Origin: Petrolisthes cinctipes
Taxonomy: Eukaryota > Arthropoda > Malacostraca > Decapoda > Porcellanidae
Assembly: GCA_033782935.1 (NCBI GenBank)
Contig: JAWQEG010000077.1
Location: 1,302,501 to 1,366,500, forward strand
Reading direction: 5' to 3'
Length of the DNA stretch: 64,000 nucleotides
This document shows, piece after piece, positions 11,591-22,984 of the stretch. Position numbers and translations under genes: made by a program. A model generated the notes under the pieces. That model saw nothing but the letters and a program-made list of their open reading frames with translations, was not told the origin of the DNA and did not search any database. Within the stretch, counting starts at the first letter, position 1, and each line of letters starts with the position of its first letter.

Positions 11591-12305
11591 TGCCAAGTGG
11601 CGTCCCTCCTGCCAACTAATGACACTTTCACTCATATACAGATCAACTCCAACCTTTCATCGCATTCCCAATATGAATCTTCCACTCCGTTCCTTCACCT
11701 CAATCCAGTGCACTTTCATACTCAACGTCTCATCCCCATACGCTCCATATGAACAAACTACCACAAGATGTTCGTTTTCACACTCACCATTGCATCCACA
11801 TCCACACCATATTGCTCACGTCAACATATTTCACCATATAGATCAACATGTCAATATATCTCACCATGTCACTTTATTCACTACACTGTTAATTCAATAA
11901 CAAAAAAAAAAAAATTGTATATATATAAACTATGTACAATGTATATAACTATCAGGACAAACATTAAATGTATTTTATATATATATATTTATTTGTGTAT
12001 ATTAGATTTATCTTTTATATACATTTATTTTTATATATGAGATTAGATTACTATATACTGTAAATTTTTATATTGTTTTGCCTTTGAATTAGCATAATGA
12101 TGAAGGATTACAAATGACGTATGCGAGGAGGTGCTTTTCCTGAGGCAATTCTCGCATACTGATGTGTCCTTCATTGTTCACATGAGCCAGCATCTATGAC
12201 TGGAGCAAACTACTGGGTTGGCTTATTTGTTTACATTTATGTCATCCCCATCAGGGGTGATGGCTTTTTAACGTAAAAAAAATAAAAAATAAAATAAAAT
12301 AAGTC
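11591..12305. other. Unassigned DNA; hairpin and A-rich tail at its end
   Basis: No coding signal. From about 12080 a short element-like sequence has GATGAAGGA...TGCGAG answered by CTCGCA...TCCTTCAT, and ends in a GATGGCTTTTTAAC block followed by an A-rich tail (12277-12302). This looks like the 3' end of a small retroelement. I could not assign a family. Confidence 0.4.
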
Positions 12306-12847
12306 TTAAAAATGTTCAGTCCAGATCTCGTCATCTCGTAGCACAGCAACAACAGAATACAGACCCGCAGTACTCGCTGCCTCAGGGGAAACTCTGTGGT
12401 AGGGAGGCCCAGTAGTTGGTGCGTCATTTGGACGCCTCTTTCTCTTAATCTACTCTTTCTTCCATATTTTCCGTGCGACCTCCTGGGCCTACGGTTGTCT
12501 CTTGGCTGAGCAACGGTATTCGCTTGAAAGGTGGGTTCTGACTACACCACCCCTCGCATTAGGCAGGTTCGGTGGTGGGGAAGTTCCTTCCGCATAAACT
12601 CTGATCCCCTAGCTGGTACTGGAGAATGCCGCCAGGCTACCACTAGAGGGGGGGGGGGGAGTAAAGGCAACTTTTATTTCCCTAAATTATTGTCCTGTTT
12701 TGGGGGTTGATACAATAGTAAAGGTAATTAAGTGAGAGTGATAGGAGAGGGGTCGGATGTAGTCCGATGCCCCGGATAGATGATCCCCCGACTAGTCTCC
12801 ATCCTCCTCAAGGAGGGAGGTTAACGACCAAGGACCAAACTAGAACA
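12306..12847 (+). other. Probable 5' untranslated region of I-type LINE copy B
   Basis: About 540 bp of moderately GC-rich sequence without an open frame, including a run of G at 12648-12659. It directly precedes the ORF1 start ATG at 12848 of copy B. Assignment as the LINE leader is by position only; the true 5' end is not defined. Confidence 0.45.
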
Positions 12848-14093
12848 ATGGCTGACAATAATGGAGCTCCTAAGGCAGACAGACAACGACAACTTGATAT
12901 TAAAATTCCTCCAATGAATACTCGATACGTAAATATTAGATGTGTAGACGAGGGTCCAAAAAGGTCCTTGATGGTCAAGCAGGTGGCAGTCTTGATTGTG
13001 CTAAGAAGTTACCTGATGGTAGTCTTCTGGTGAAAGTACTGAAGGCATCCCAGGTTAAGGATCTCCTTAAACTGACGCAGATTCATGACCTGAAGGTGAA
13101 AACCACTATTCCAGTGGGGCCAAGTACCTGTAAGGGCGTCATTTTCCATAGGGATTTGGCCGCTCTGAATGAGGCAGACATTTTGGAGGGAATGAAGGAC
13201 CAAGGCGTTGATGATGTTCAAAGTATGACCAGGATGAGAGAGAGAAATCTGGCTTATGTTTTTTTACTTTTGCTTCAGCCCAGATTCCGGACACAGTTAA
13301 GATTGGTTACGAAATAGTTCATGTAAGACCATACGTTTAGAAACCGATGCGTTGTTTCCGTTGTCAGAAATTCGGACACACAGCATTGAGGTGCTGCAAT
13401 AAAGATTCATTCACTTGTGGTAAATGTGCAGATAGTCACGAGACAGAATTGTGTACAGAGACAGTCTTCAGGTGTGCTAATTGTGGCGGCCCCCACCAGG
13501 CAAGTGCAGGTGACTGCAGGAGCCTTAAAGTGGAGACTGAGGCAATGGCATACATGAGGGCTCATGATGTCAGTTATGGTGAGTCAAAGAGGAAGGTGGA
13601 GGGGGTTAACCAAACTCCCACAGTTTCCTATGCTGCAGCAATAACTGGCACCACTGCTCCTGCTAATGCAACTGATGTCAACGTGACTATCCAGGCTAAG
13701 GATAAAGAAATTAAAGAATTAAAAGATCAAGTAAGCAAACTAATGCTTCAAGTAGAAAATTTGGCTTAGAAATTAGAAGAAATATTTGAATCAACCCTAC
13801 AAAAGAAGCACCACAAGGCTGATGATACCGTATCAGCTTCAAGATCTTATGTTCTCGCTCAGGTGACTCCCATGAAGCCTACATCCGGGAGTCGTTCGGC
13901 TCGTCGCGAGACGAGCCGTTCGAGGACTGGCTCTGTACCTCATGGAGAGGAACAGGCGATGGAGGCTACCGTCGCGAAACCAGCCTGCGGGAGGTCCCCG
14001 GGAAGTGCAGGGGAGGAAGAGGGTCTTCCCTTCCAGCACAAAAAGGTTCGGCCAGACGAACAAGGCCCCAAGAAACCACATAAACAGCGATAA
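12848..14093 (+). pseudogene. I-type LINE ORF1 (gag-like, zinc knuckles), frameshifted
   Basis: Starts at ATG 12848 (MADNNGAPKADRQRQ). The frame shifts near the A run at 12958-12964, again near the T run at about 13259-13266, and there is a TAG near 13340 just before the zinc region. Three zinc knuckles follow: CFRCQKFGHTALRC, CGKCADSHETELC and CANCGGPHQASAGDC. A Lys/Glu-rich helix (KDKEIKELKDQVSKL) ends at a TAG near 13767, and a basic Ser/Arg-rich tail continues to the stop at 14093. This is the standard ORF1 of I/Jockey-type elements, a nucleic-acid-binding Gag-like protein. ORF2 begins directly downstream. Confidence 0.85.
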
Positions 14094-14693
14094 TCTTCGC
14101 TCTAACCATACTCCAATGGAACTGTCGAAGTCTTAGAGCTAGATTAAATGAACTCAAACTTTTGGCTTTGTAACACCCCTATTTTATATGTATTATTATT
14201 CGGGATATTTACGGGTGTTGTATATTTATATGTATTAGAATAGGTTTTTAGTGTAGAATTGTAGGGAGTAGCCAGGCGGTGATTTAAGAAAGGAATGTAA
14301 AATAATTTAATGGAGACAGGGAATAACCTGCATTTCTAATTATAATATATAATAACGAAGCTAACATTCCTATACTGTTACCGGCATTTAATTGTAACTT
14401 GCTTAGAAAATTAATTAGATTAGTTAGGGCCTACAGTCGGGACAGTACATTTTCTTGTTGGCGGAACAATACATGCTTTGAAAATGTAAATAACAGTAGT
14501 GTAAAACTTTACACAAGGGAGAAAGCAATATATTTGAGCTCACTTATATGTTTAAATTAGGTTATGTAATTATATACACCAGTAAGGTTAGAACTGATGG
14601 ATTTGCCAGAAATTAAGATGAGTTGGTCACTACTTTGCTTAAGAGAGTGAGAGTGGGGGAGATGGCGAGGCGGTACCCTGAGTTGCTACTACC

Positions 14694-14909
14694 TCATTCT
14701 GATCTCGTCTCTGCTGGTGGCAGGTAAGAGTTCCAACTCTCTCTCTCTCATCATAAATATAGTATTGTGAATATAGTGTGGTGAATCTACTAAGTCCCGT
14801 GATGGGATATAACTAACTAAGGAATATTGTGTGGTCACATTCAGGCATAGTAAGTAAAGTATGTTTTTTTTCTCATGCTCATTCTGATCTCGTCTCTGCT
14901 GGTGGCAGC
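14694..14909 (+). repeat. 31-bp direct repeat with primer-site-like ends
   Basis: CTCATTCTGATCTCGTCTCT continuing into GCTGGTGGCAG occurs at 14694-14724 and 14879-14909. Both copies end in TGGTGGCAG, the first bases of the primer-binding-site-like sequence at 15615. They look like repeated LTR-end/PBS junctions within the insertion. Confidence 0.7.
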
Positions 14910-15094
14910 CATTATTAGCGATCTCCCTTGGTGTAAAGTGAACCACGTGGTACTTAGAAAATTAACTACAGTTGCTGGCAATTTTAAATTTTCATTTATA
15001 ATATTGAGATTAGGATGTTATTTTTTTTTTGGTATTAACTATATTTCGGTCTTATTGTGCAAAATTTATTATTAGGAATTATTTGAAATATTGT

Positions 15095-15340
15095 GGGAGG
15101 GGGGACACTTCATGTAATATTTATTTTTATATGTACTTAGATCTGTCACTAGCGAGGCACGGAATTATTCCTGTCCTAGTAGACAGAAAAGGGAGTAGGA
15201 ATTGTATTAAGGGAGGGGGGATATTTCATAGTAATAATTGTTTTTGTTTTGGATTTATGTGTTAGCTCTGTCAACTGGCGAGACCCGGAATTATTCCTAT
15301 CCTAGTTGACAGAACTGGGAGTAGGTAATATTAGCAAAGG
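15095..15340. repeat. Tandem 116-128-bp repeat, two full units
   Basis: Two units begin GGGAGGGGGGA (15095 and 15211), and a third partial begins with G-runs at 15339. Both full units share CGGAATTATTCCT(G/A)TCCTAGT and GACAGAA. They lie inside the LTR-like insertion, perhaps as U3 repeats. Confidence 0.75.
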
Positions 15341-18240
15341 GGGGGGGACAGAAATTATTATTATAGGGAACTTGTTGTACTTGTAACAAATAGGTGGATA
15401 TAATAAACGGGTTTATAATTGTCTGAGTATTTCCGTCACCGATATAACAAATAGACTGTGTACCTATATAGAGATTAGTTCTCCTTTCACAACACTGATC
15501 GTACCCCCGTTAAAATTGTAGTCTGGGTTGTTTACTCGCGAGCCTTCGTAACGTAACGTTACGCTACCCTTCCGGTGTGTGCTCACTTGGTTACTCTGAT
15601 CGACTTTGGTCTGGTGGTGGCAGCGTTTACCCAGTACTGGAGAGGAGCTGGACTTGTCCTTTGTATGATTTATTTTTGGTATTCGCAAGGCAAGTCCTGT
15701 TCCTCATTGGTATCTTGTTTTTTTTCCAGACCAGGTTGATACAGCTATAGGATAGAGTTGTAGCGTACACTGGTTGTTTTTTTTTTTTTTTTGTTAAAGG
15801 CAGTAGATTTTTGTTTTCCTCCACAAGTAGAGTAAAAATAGTAAAATCAAAGAGTAACGTAAGGGGACAAAAATAGAGCTTTTACAGCTTGTTCTTACGC
15901 TGCCGATATTATTGCCCTTCAGGAAACTCATCTGAACGACCAAGTCGAAGACGAGGTTGTTCAGCTTCGGAACTGCATGTTAATTAGGAGGGACCGTGGG
16001 GGGAGGGGTGGAGGTGGAGTGACAATCTACATCTGCCATAACCTCCCTTTCACTGATGTGCCCTGTAATTTTCCTCTGGAAAGTGTCGCTTGCAGAGTAA
16101 AATTCGATGGCATCTATCTGACTATCTGTTCTGTCTACTGTCCTCCTGACACAGTAACTTATGATGATGTTTTTGATCTACAGGACAGTCTGCCCTGTAG
16201 AAAATTAATTGTATTAGATTTTAATGCTCATCATACGTTATGGGGTTCCCTGCAGGATGACAGAAAGGGGGAACAGGTGGCTAGGCTAATCAGTGATTCC
16301 TAGTTGGTTCTTCTTAACGACGGTAGTCCGACGAGAGTTGATGATAATACTGGTAATTTTAGCGTCCTTGACCTATCTCTGGTCTCCCCATCAATTGCAG
16401 CCACTTGTCAGTGGCTACCCGTTGATGACTCATTGGGAAGCGACCATTTTCCTATTTTGATTATATTTAAAAGCGACACTATTAAAGAGCCTTCAGCACC
16501 TAAATTTAACGTAAAAAACGCAGACTAGGTGTCCTTCACAAAGGGTGTCAGTATTGAAATTGTTCGAGAAACCATTGATTATAAAGTAAATAATATTTAA
16601 GATAATATCCTCAAAGCTGCAACGGCAACAATTCCTAAGACTTCGATAGATAGCGCAAAGCATAGAGTTCCATGGTGGACGCCAGATTGACGCAGGGTAC
16701 TGTGAGAGAGGAATAGAGCCTACAGGCTTATCAAAAATCACATTGGTGATGAGAACTTTCGCAAGGATAAACGAGCTAGGGCTCGTCGAACCATCAGACA
16801 AGCCAAACGAGACTCCTGGCGATGCTTTGTCTCTAATATTAACAGTGAAACATCAATTTCCCAAGTCTGGTCCACTGTAAGAAAATTAAATAAGAAAAAA
16901 ATCTCCAATAAAATGACCAACATCTCTTTTAATAACATCAACTATGACGAACCTAGAGACATTGCTAACGCCCTCGCCAGGCAGTTCTCTTTTGTTAGCA
17001 GCTCTGAAAATTACCATCCAGCTTTCCTGCCCATCAAGGAAGCATCAGAGCTGCAGCATATTAACTTTGCCACAGGAGATGAATTAGATTACAACAGTGA
17101 ACTAACAATGCAAGAGCTTGACCAAGCCCTAGGAGCCAGTAGTGGGACATCCCCAGGACCCGATGAGATTCGGTATGAGATGATAAAGCATCTTGATTAT
17201 GATTCCATGATCAAGATGTTGCAGGTGTTTAACGAGATTTGGAGTGGTCACACCTTTCCAAACTCGTGGCACTTTGCACATGTCATTCCCATACCGAAAG
17301 TTGCTTATGCAAGGTAATGGAACGAATTGTTAATCGTAGGTTATTGCATTTTTTAAATTCCAGGAATTTGCTGGTTGACGAGCAGTGTGGCTTCCGAAAA
17401 GGTCGCCAGACGCTCGATCGGCTAATAAACCTGGAAATTCAAATTCAAGAGGCATTTGCCAAAAAACAATTTTTGATTGCAGTATTTTTAGACATTGAAA
17501 AAGCCTACGACATGACTTGGCAACATGGCCTCCTCAGGAAACTATATGCGATGGGATTACGCGGTAACCTGCCCTTTTTTGTTAAGAATTTCATTTCTGA
17601 CAGAACTTTCTCTGTCAAGCTTTTTTCGGACACAGTCACTTTCTCGGACATATTTGTCCAGGCAAACAGGATCCTTTAGGGGAGTGTTCTGTCTCCGACC
17701 TTATTTCTATGTATGATCAATTACATTCTACCAGCTCCTCCTCGAAATCTTAAATACTCACTGTACTTTGATAACTGTGCGATATGGCACTCCAGCTGTA
17801 GTGTAGAGTTTTTGGAAACTCGGATCCAATTGGCACTGGATTTGATTCACAATTGGGGCCTCCAGTGGGGTTTTAAGTTTTCAATTAGAAAGAGTGTAGG
17901 GGTGATTTTCACTCATAGGAAGAAGCCAGACGTCCGGCTGACTATGGGTGACAACCCCCTACCTATATTATATTCAAATAAATTTCTTGGACTGCATTTT
18001 GACAGTTGAATGACATGGCGATCTAGATCTAGAGTAGATTATGGGTCAATAGTGTATGGTTCGGCATCTGAGTCTGTCTTGAAAGGTTTGGATGTTGTAC
18101 ACAATGCGTGTTTGCGTGTGTGTCTTTGAGCCCTATGTTGCACTCGAATCGAGCGTCTAGAGGTGGAGTCACAAGTACCTCCCCTCCGTCTAAGACGAGA
18201 TCAACAACTTCTAATATATTGTGCTAAAAAATCCAGGGTG

Positions 18241-18560
18241 CCGAGTCATCTTCCCGGGAATGCCTTTCTACGGCAACTGCACCCGGGGGGCCATGGCGCT
18301 AGGCCCCTGGCAGAGGGACCAAGTCATCCGTCCGGGAACCCGTGCACCCCAGGGGGCACTGGCGTGAGGCCAATGGGGACCAGGCCCCAAGTTCAGGTAC
18401 CCGTGGAGCCTAGTCATCCTCCCGGTAATGTCTTGGTGATGCATTTGCAGCCGGGGGGCCATGGCGATAGGCCCCCGGATGGGCCGAGTTATCCGCCTGG
18501 GTGTCGCATGGTTCTGGAGGGCACTGGCGTGAGGTCCCTCAGAGCAAGACTCCACGACCT
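18241..18560 (+). repeat. GC-rich coding minisatellite in LINE copy B
   Basis: Four units starting with a CC(G/A/T)AGT(C/T)ATCC-type motif at 18241, 18319, 18409 and 18484. Spacings of 78, 90 and 75 bp are all multiples of three. Each encodes a Pro/Gly-rich unit of the form PSHPPGN...PGGHGxRP. In copy A the same place holds a single related segment (IPACGILLQWEHLLHG), so one linker segment between RT and RNase H has multiplied in frame. Confidence 0.8.
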
Positions 18561-19615
18561 CGTAGAGTGTGTCGGTATAGAATTATCAACAATCGATTCC
18601 CTGGTTTTAGTAAACATTGCACCCTGGGTAACACCCCCCTTCACTATTGTGGATTCCTGGCTGCCAGGGGTTAAATCCCGGGTGCCGGAGGTGGAGGTAC
18701 ACCAGAGGTTTCATGAGATAATTGTTAAACATCTTTCATATTTCCATCTGTATACCGACGGCTCCAAGACGGATGAATGTGTGGGTGCAAGTGTGTGCCA
18801 GTTAAGATTCAGACTGCCGAATCATACATCGATTTTTCTTGCAGAACTTTTTGCTATTAATAAAGCTTTGGATTTTGCCCTATCGACGACCCACGGTAGG
18901 ATAGTTATCTTTACTGATTCATTATGTTCACTTAAAGCTATTAAATCCTTAAATAAAACTAACAACGAAATACAGGGTAATATCATGAGTAAGCTGTTTT
19001 GTGCCAATAAATCAATCAAGCTAATATGGGTACCTTCACATTATGGTATCTATGGCAATGAACAGGCTGATATACTAGCCGGGTCAACTGTTGATCTGGA
19101 CCTGAGCATAGTCCGTACGGATCTCAGGTGTTTTGTTTCCCTCATTAAGTATCGAATTCATCTCCTGTGGCAAAGGCAGTGGACCAGATTAGACATCAGA
19201 AATAAAGTCAAAGAAGTAATGGAACCCTGGGCTACGTCATCATGACGTAGCCGCAGGGACGAGGTGGTGTTGGCTAGTCTTCGGGTCAACGCCACAAAAA
19301 TAACTCACTTAAAGCCATAAATGAACAGAAGTTTTCCCCCTCAGTGCCCCTCGTGCAATACAATAATGTCCATAAGTCATTTACTAATTTTTTGTAATAA
19401 ATTTGACAGTCAAAGATGTAAAATTAAACAATACTTCCAACTTAAAAACACGGCTTCCACCATCTAAAATATTCCATCAGATGACAAGAATATTATAAAC
19501 AAACTAATGAGTTTTCTGAGGGAGACAAAACTTTATGACCTTATACAGATTGATATAATAAAATGGAATCATTGGTTTAGTGACCTTTGGCTATATGCCA
19601 CTGGTTAATAGCCAA

Positions 19616-20886
19616 TAAATCCAACAAGTGAGTGAGTGAGTCTTGCTTGCTCTCGGCTGGTGTCTCTTCCCTCCTGGTAGCGGTGGTGTTATAAACGGAC
19701 TTCACCTTACTTACATCGATGTGGTAATACCAATTGTCAGTTTTCAGAAGGCAGAGTCTTGGAAGATATACTAACTAACTTGTTCTTTCATTACTGGGAT
19801 AATTTATATGTAATTGTAATCTTGGAAGATGTATTCACTAACTTGTTCTTTCATAATGGGATTATTTCTATTTATTTGTAAATTATTGTATTATTTTTAT
19901 GTCAATGTAAATTTTTGTGTTTCATTTAATTTGTTGTATTGTAAGCTAATTGTTAAGTATATGATTATTGAATTCAATGACTTGGCTTTTCATATCCTTT
20001 CTGTGTTTATTTTTAGTGATGCGTTAACCTGCTAAAAACCCTAGACATCAGTAGTGGTCATTACACAGTCCATATCACGCCTCCTTCCATTCCTTCCCAC
20101 AACACACTCTTCCCTCCATTCCCACACTCTTCCACTCCCTATCCTTTCATATGAGTTTCAGACACCCTACACACACCTATTTAACTCTTTCAAGCACACT
20201 CCACAATCTCTCTCATTTTCACCTCATTCACCATTCCATTCACATTAATCGCTACTACTCTCAAACATTCTTTCCCTTTCCTGTCCCCCACAGGGCAGAC
20301 TGGAGACCCCTCCCCGCCACTGGCCCATTGGAGGGCCACTGTTGGCTGGCAAGGCCAACGCAGCGCTCGGTGCTCACCCCCTGAGGGACAAGGGTCATCA
20401 ACATTGTCAAGCTTTTTTTTTTTAAGTACCTAATAATAATAAAAGACAGAAAAAGGAAAAAAAATTGCACACTATACACTTAAAAAAATAATTATAATTA
20501 TAATTTAAAAACAATTTCGTCACTAATAATATTAAAAGGGAAATTAAAATCTATATGTGGGGGAACCTATTGTGCCCCCACACCGCCTCCCCCTTCAGCT
20601 TCACCTTCAGCTTCTATAAAGTAAAATACTGATAAAAACAGGGAGGTGTCCCCCGAGGTCACCACGTGGAGGCGGGGTGAGACTTACCTACCCCTCCTGT
20701 GGAGGGGTAGGTCACCGAGATTCTTTATAAAAGAACTTCCCAATTCTTAATGGTAGCCAGTGTGCAGTGGCTGCACCTTATACCACATTGGTTACGATAC
20801 TGCCACTGTGTAAAACTAACAATGACTCCACTAAAGGTTCATATAACCTACGAGTTGGACCCCTTGTCTGTCAGAGGTCTTGTACT
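19616..20886. other. Unassigned DNA with a short direct duplication and a hairpin
   Basis: No gene found. A 44-bp block beginning TCTTGGAAGAT is duplicated at 19758-19801 and 19818-19861. The stretch 20050-20290 is pyrimidine-rich. A perfect 11-bp stem, CCTACCCCTCC / GGAGGGGTAGG with loop TGT, lies at 20689-20713. None of these suggests a known RNA gene. Confidence 0.5.
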
Positions 20887-21120
20887 GGTGCTGGAGCCTC
20901 ACCACCCATGGAAATAAAGGCAATTGGTGCTGGAGCCTCACCACCCATAGAAATAAAAGTAAATGGTGCTGGAGCCTTACCATCTATAGAAATGAATGTA
21001 AATGGTGCTGGAGCCTCACCACCCATAGAAATAAAAGTAAATGGTGCTGGAGCCTCACCACCCATAGAAATAAAAGTAAATGGTGCTGGAGCCTTACCAT
21101 CCATAGTCATGAAACTATTA
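20887..21120. repeat. 39-bp minisatellite, 6 copies
   Basis: Six copies of a 39-bp unit starting GGTGCTGGAGCCT at 20887, 20926, 20965, 21004, 21043 and 21082. Two sequence types alternate (TCACCACCCATAG and TTACCATCTATAG). The unit is 13 codons, so frames stay open on both strands (GAGASPPIEIKVN on plus); I do not regard this as a gene. Confidence 0.95.
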
Positions 21121-21220
21121 CTGTACCTGGATTATTACTACTATTATTATTCTGTCATTAATTATTATCATCATTATTTGTGTACCACAGCTTGGATGCA
21201 TGTAGGTTGGAGTATTGAAC

Positions 21221-21376
21221 ACATACACACACACACACACACACACAAAGTAAGTAACAGCTGATTTAAATTAAAGGGGGGAGGGTAAAGTGTTGGTGGT
21301 CAACCTGGAGCACACACACAAACACACACACACACACCTCTAACCAAAGGTACAGGTTACTATTATCATCATCTGG

Positions 21377-21435
<59 letters not shown>

Positions 21436-21480
21436 TACATCTCTAACCAAAGGTACATGCTACTATTATCATCATCTAAA
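21221..21480. repeat. CA microsatellites separated by a duplicated flank
   Basis: Three CA arrays (21221-21247, 21311-21335, 21380-21431). A block beginning CTCTAACCAAAGGTACA and ending TATTATCATCATCT follows the second and the third arrays (about 21338-21374 and 21441-21477), so array plus flank was duplicated as a unit. Confidence 0.9.
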
Positions 21481-21755
21481 TGTACAGTCGGCCTCAGGAA
21501 TTCGTACACAAAGCATTAGTTAAAAGGAGTTGTTATTCTGCACATACTGTAAGCATTGTTCTGCTGACTGATTCAAGTATTACCTAAATAACATTAATAG
21601 AAGAATTTTGTGTTAGAAAATTAATATACTATTTTTTTTAGTTGTTACGAACCCTTGATGTCACAGTGGTGTATACGAATTGCTGATGCCGACTGTACCT
21701 CAAATATGTCTAACAGGATATTACACAACACAATAAGATAAGCTGTTTTAATTAA

Positions 21756-21920
21756 GTGGAGAGTATTGTGCTGGTGGTGGGAAATGTGGAGCAACTGATG
21801 CCTCCAACATATTCCAAGTAACAGAACACTAATATTATTGTTATTCTCATCCTGTTGTTTCCTGGTATACTTTGGAGGAATCAAGGCACTCTAATGTACC
21901 AAAGTGTGTGTAATACACCC
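21756..21920. mobile_element. Small palindromic TTAA-flanked element (family M1)
   Basis: 165 bp between TTAA at 21752-21755 and TTAA at 21921-21924. It contains the family core, CTGATGCCTCCAACATATTCC answered by ATACTTTGGAGGAATCA, giving a hairpin-like layout. Termini are GTGGAGAGTA and ACACCC, more divergent than in the other members. No coding capacity, so it is non-autonomous. Confidence 0.7.
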
Positions 21921-21939
21921 TTAATTTGTTTGTGGCATG

Positions 21940-22115
21940 TTGGAATGTTACTGATTCACCCAAACTATTCAAAACAACAACAAAACATAAGACACTAGAC
22001 CTAAGCCATCCCACCCCTATAAAATTCTTACTAGATTCAGGCCACCATTAATTTTGTTCATCTGGTCCTGTTGTTTCCTGGCATACTTTGGAGGAATCAA
22101 GTTGCTTTACTGTAC
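21940..22115. mobile_element. Degenerate M1-family palindromic element
   Basis: Contains ACTGATTCACCCAAACTATTC and, about 120 bp later, CTGGCATACTTTGGAGGAAT, the two inverted halves of the M1 core, separated by extra unrelated sequence. Clear termini and TTAA flanks are not visible. Confidence 0.5.
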
Positions 22116-22149
22116 ATTCATGATACATAGGGCCGTATGCAATTGGTGG

Positions 22150-22234
22150 TGTTGACGGTAGTGTGTGTGTATGTGTTGTGTGTATGTGTGGTGTGTGTGT
22201 ATGTGTGTATGTGTGGTGTGTGTGTATGTGTGGT
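22150..22234. repeat. GT/GTAT microsatellite
   Basis: Irregular GTGTGTATGTGTG repeats immediately upstream of the SINE. Confidence 0.9.
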
Positions 22235-22590
22235 GTGCAGTGACAGAGTGGATAAAAAGACGGACTGCGGATGTCAAGGACCCGGGTTCGAATCCACGAG
22301 GAAACGTCTGGGATTTTTCAGAGGTGAACTGGGTCCAGTTGTTCGGCAATTATCCTGGCTACACCGACACATCAAGAAAATATCCCCTACATCGTCGTCA
22401 ACTCACCATATTCCAAGATGCTGTGAGTGACGGTGTAGCTGCTCTCCCTTGATAGTGACGTGTATAAATAAGGTGTCATCATCTAATGGGACAGAAGAGA
22501 AGCTATGGTACCAACATCACCACGAAGCTCCACTGTCTCATCTGGTGCGACACCCAGTAATCTCTGGGCCTCGCAAGAGTCACGGGCTAT
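22235..22590 (+). mobile_element. tRNA-derived SINE, copy 1
   Basis: A tRNA-like head with an A-box-like TGACAGAGTGG (22241-22251) and a perfect B box GGTTCGAATCC (22284-22294), followed by a body that ends near CAAGAGTCACGGGCTA. The same head and body recur at 62300-62662, in the same order (GGCTAC(A/G)CCGACAC, GTGACGTGTATAAATAAGGTGT, GAAGCTCCACTGTCTCATCT). RNA polymerase III promoter boxes are inferred from the tRNA-like head. Flanked by GT-rich arrays on both sides. Confidence 0.85.
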
Positions 22591-22905
22591 GTGTGGTGTG
22601 TGTATGTGTGGTACCGGTACAATGGCTCTGTAGTATATGTGTGTGTGTGTGTGTATTTGTGGTATGTGTATGTGTAGTATGCATGTGTGCATGTATGGTG
22701 TGTGTATGTGTGGTATGTGTATGTGTATATGTGTGGTACTGGTACAATGGTTTTGTAGTGTGTGTGTATGTGTGGTGTGCGTATGTGTATATGTGTGGTA
22801 CTGGTACAATGGCACTGTAGTGTGTGTGTATGTGTGTGTATGTGTGGTGTGTGTTAGTGTGGTACCGGTACAATGGCTCTGTAATGTGTGTGTGTGTGTT
22901 TATGG
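22591..22905. repeat. GT-rich minisatellite with GGTAC(C/T)GGTACAATGG units
   Basis: Four occurrences of GGTAC(C/T)GGTACAATGG (about 22609, 22735, 22798, 22861), separated by variable TGTGTATG repeats. The last three units are spaced 63 bp apart. Long His/Thr or Cys/Val frames here are repeat artefacts. Confidence 0.85.
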
Positions 22906-22984
22906 AATCATCATACTGGTATCACACCATCGTCAACATCATCAATGGGTGGAAAATCACACTGAAGTGATCATGAATGTAAGT

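Larger units (their letters stand above)
14169..15877 (+). mobile_element. LTR-type insertion inside LINE copy B
   Basis: A 1.7-kb non-coding block interrupts the endonuclease of LINE copy B. It begins TGTAACACCCC, and GCTT(T) flanks both sides (14165-14168 and 15878-15881), a possible 4-5-bp target duplication. Near its 3' end TGGTGGCAGCG at 15615-15625 matches the start of a tRNA-Leu-type primer binding site, also seen after the 5' LTR of the 31-kb provirus. No gag or pol frame exists, so it could be an LTR plus leader, or a short non-autonomous LTR element. It does not end in the canonical CA, so the right boundary is uncertain. Confidence 0.5.
14094..19615 (+). pseudogene. I-type LINE ORF2 (copy B): EN-RT-RNase H, heavily broken and split
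   Basis: ORF2 starts with LQWNCRSLRARLNEL near 14110, is interrupted at 14169 by a 1.7-kb insertion, and resumes near 15882 (IIALQETHL). Endonuclease blocks DFNAHHTLWG and GSDHFPILI are present. RT follows with many lesions: stops near 16303, 16528, 16600 and 16690; a deletion near 17310 joining the IPIPK and LCKVMER blocks; a stop where PQG should be (about 17680); and motif C as YFDN (17764-17775) instead of YxDD. A further deletion follows FLGLHFDS near 18009. RNase H (TDGSKTDE, AELFAINKAL, FTDSLCS, IYGNEQADILA) is complete. The frame ends at a 10-bp hairpin at 19230-19252. The 3' region has AATAAA near 19608. It belongs to the same family as copy A. Confidence 0.88.

Noticed and set aside
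20671..20740. Possible U1 snRNA start (ACTTACCTA followed by a hairpin)
   Set aside because: The hairpin is perfect, but the sequence after it does not follow U1 structure and no promoter element is visible.
22235..22310. A functional tRNA gene
   Set aside because: The A and B boxes fit, but no complete cloverleaf could be drawn, and the sequence continues into a SINE body repeated elsewhere.
22150..22905. Cys/Val-rich and His/Thr-rich open frames
   Set aside because: Products of GT repeats read on either strand.
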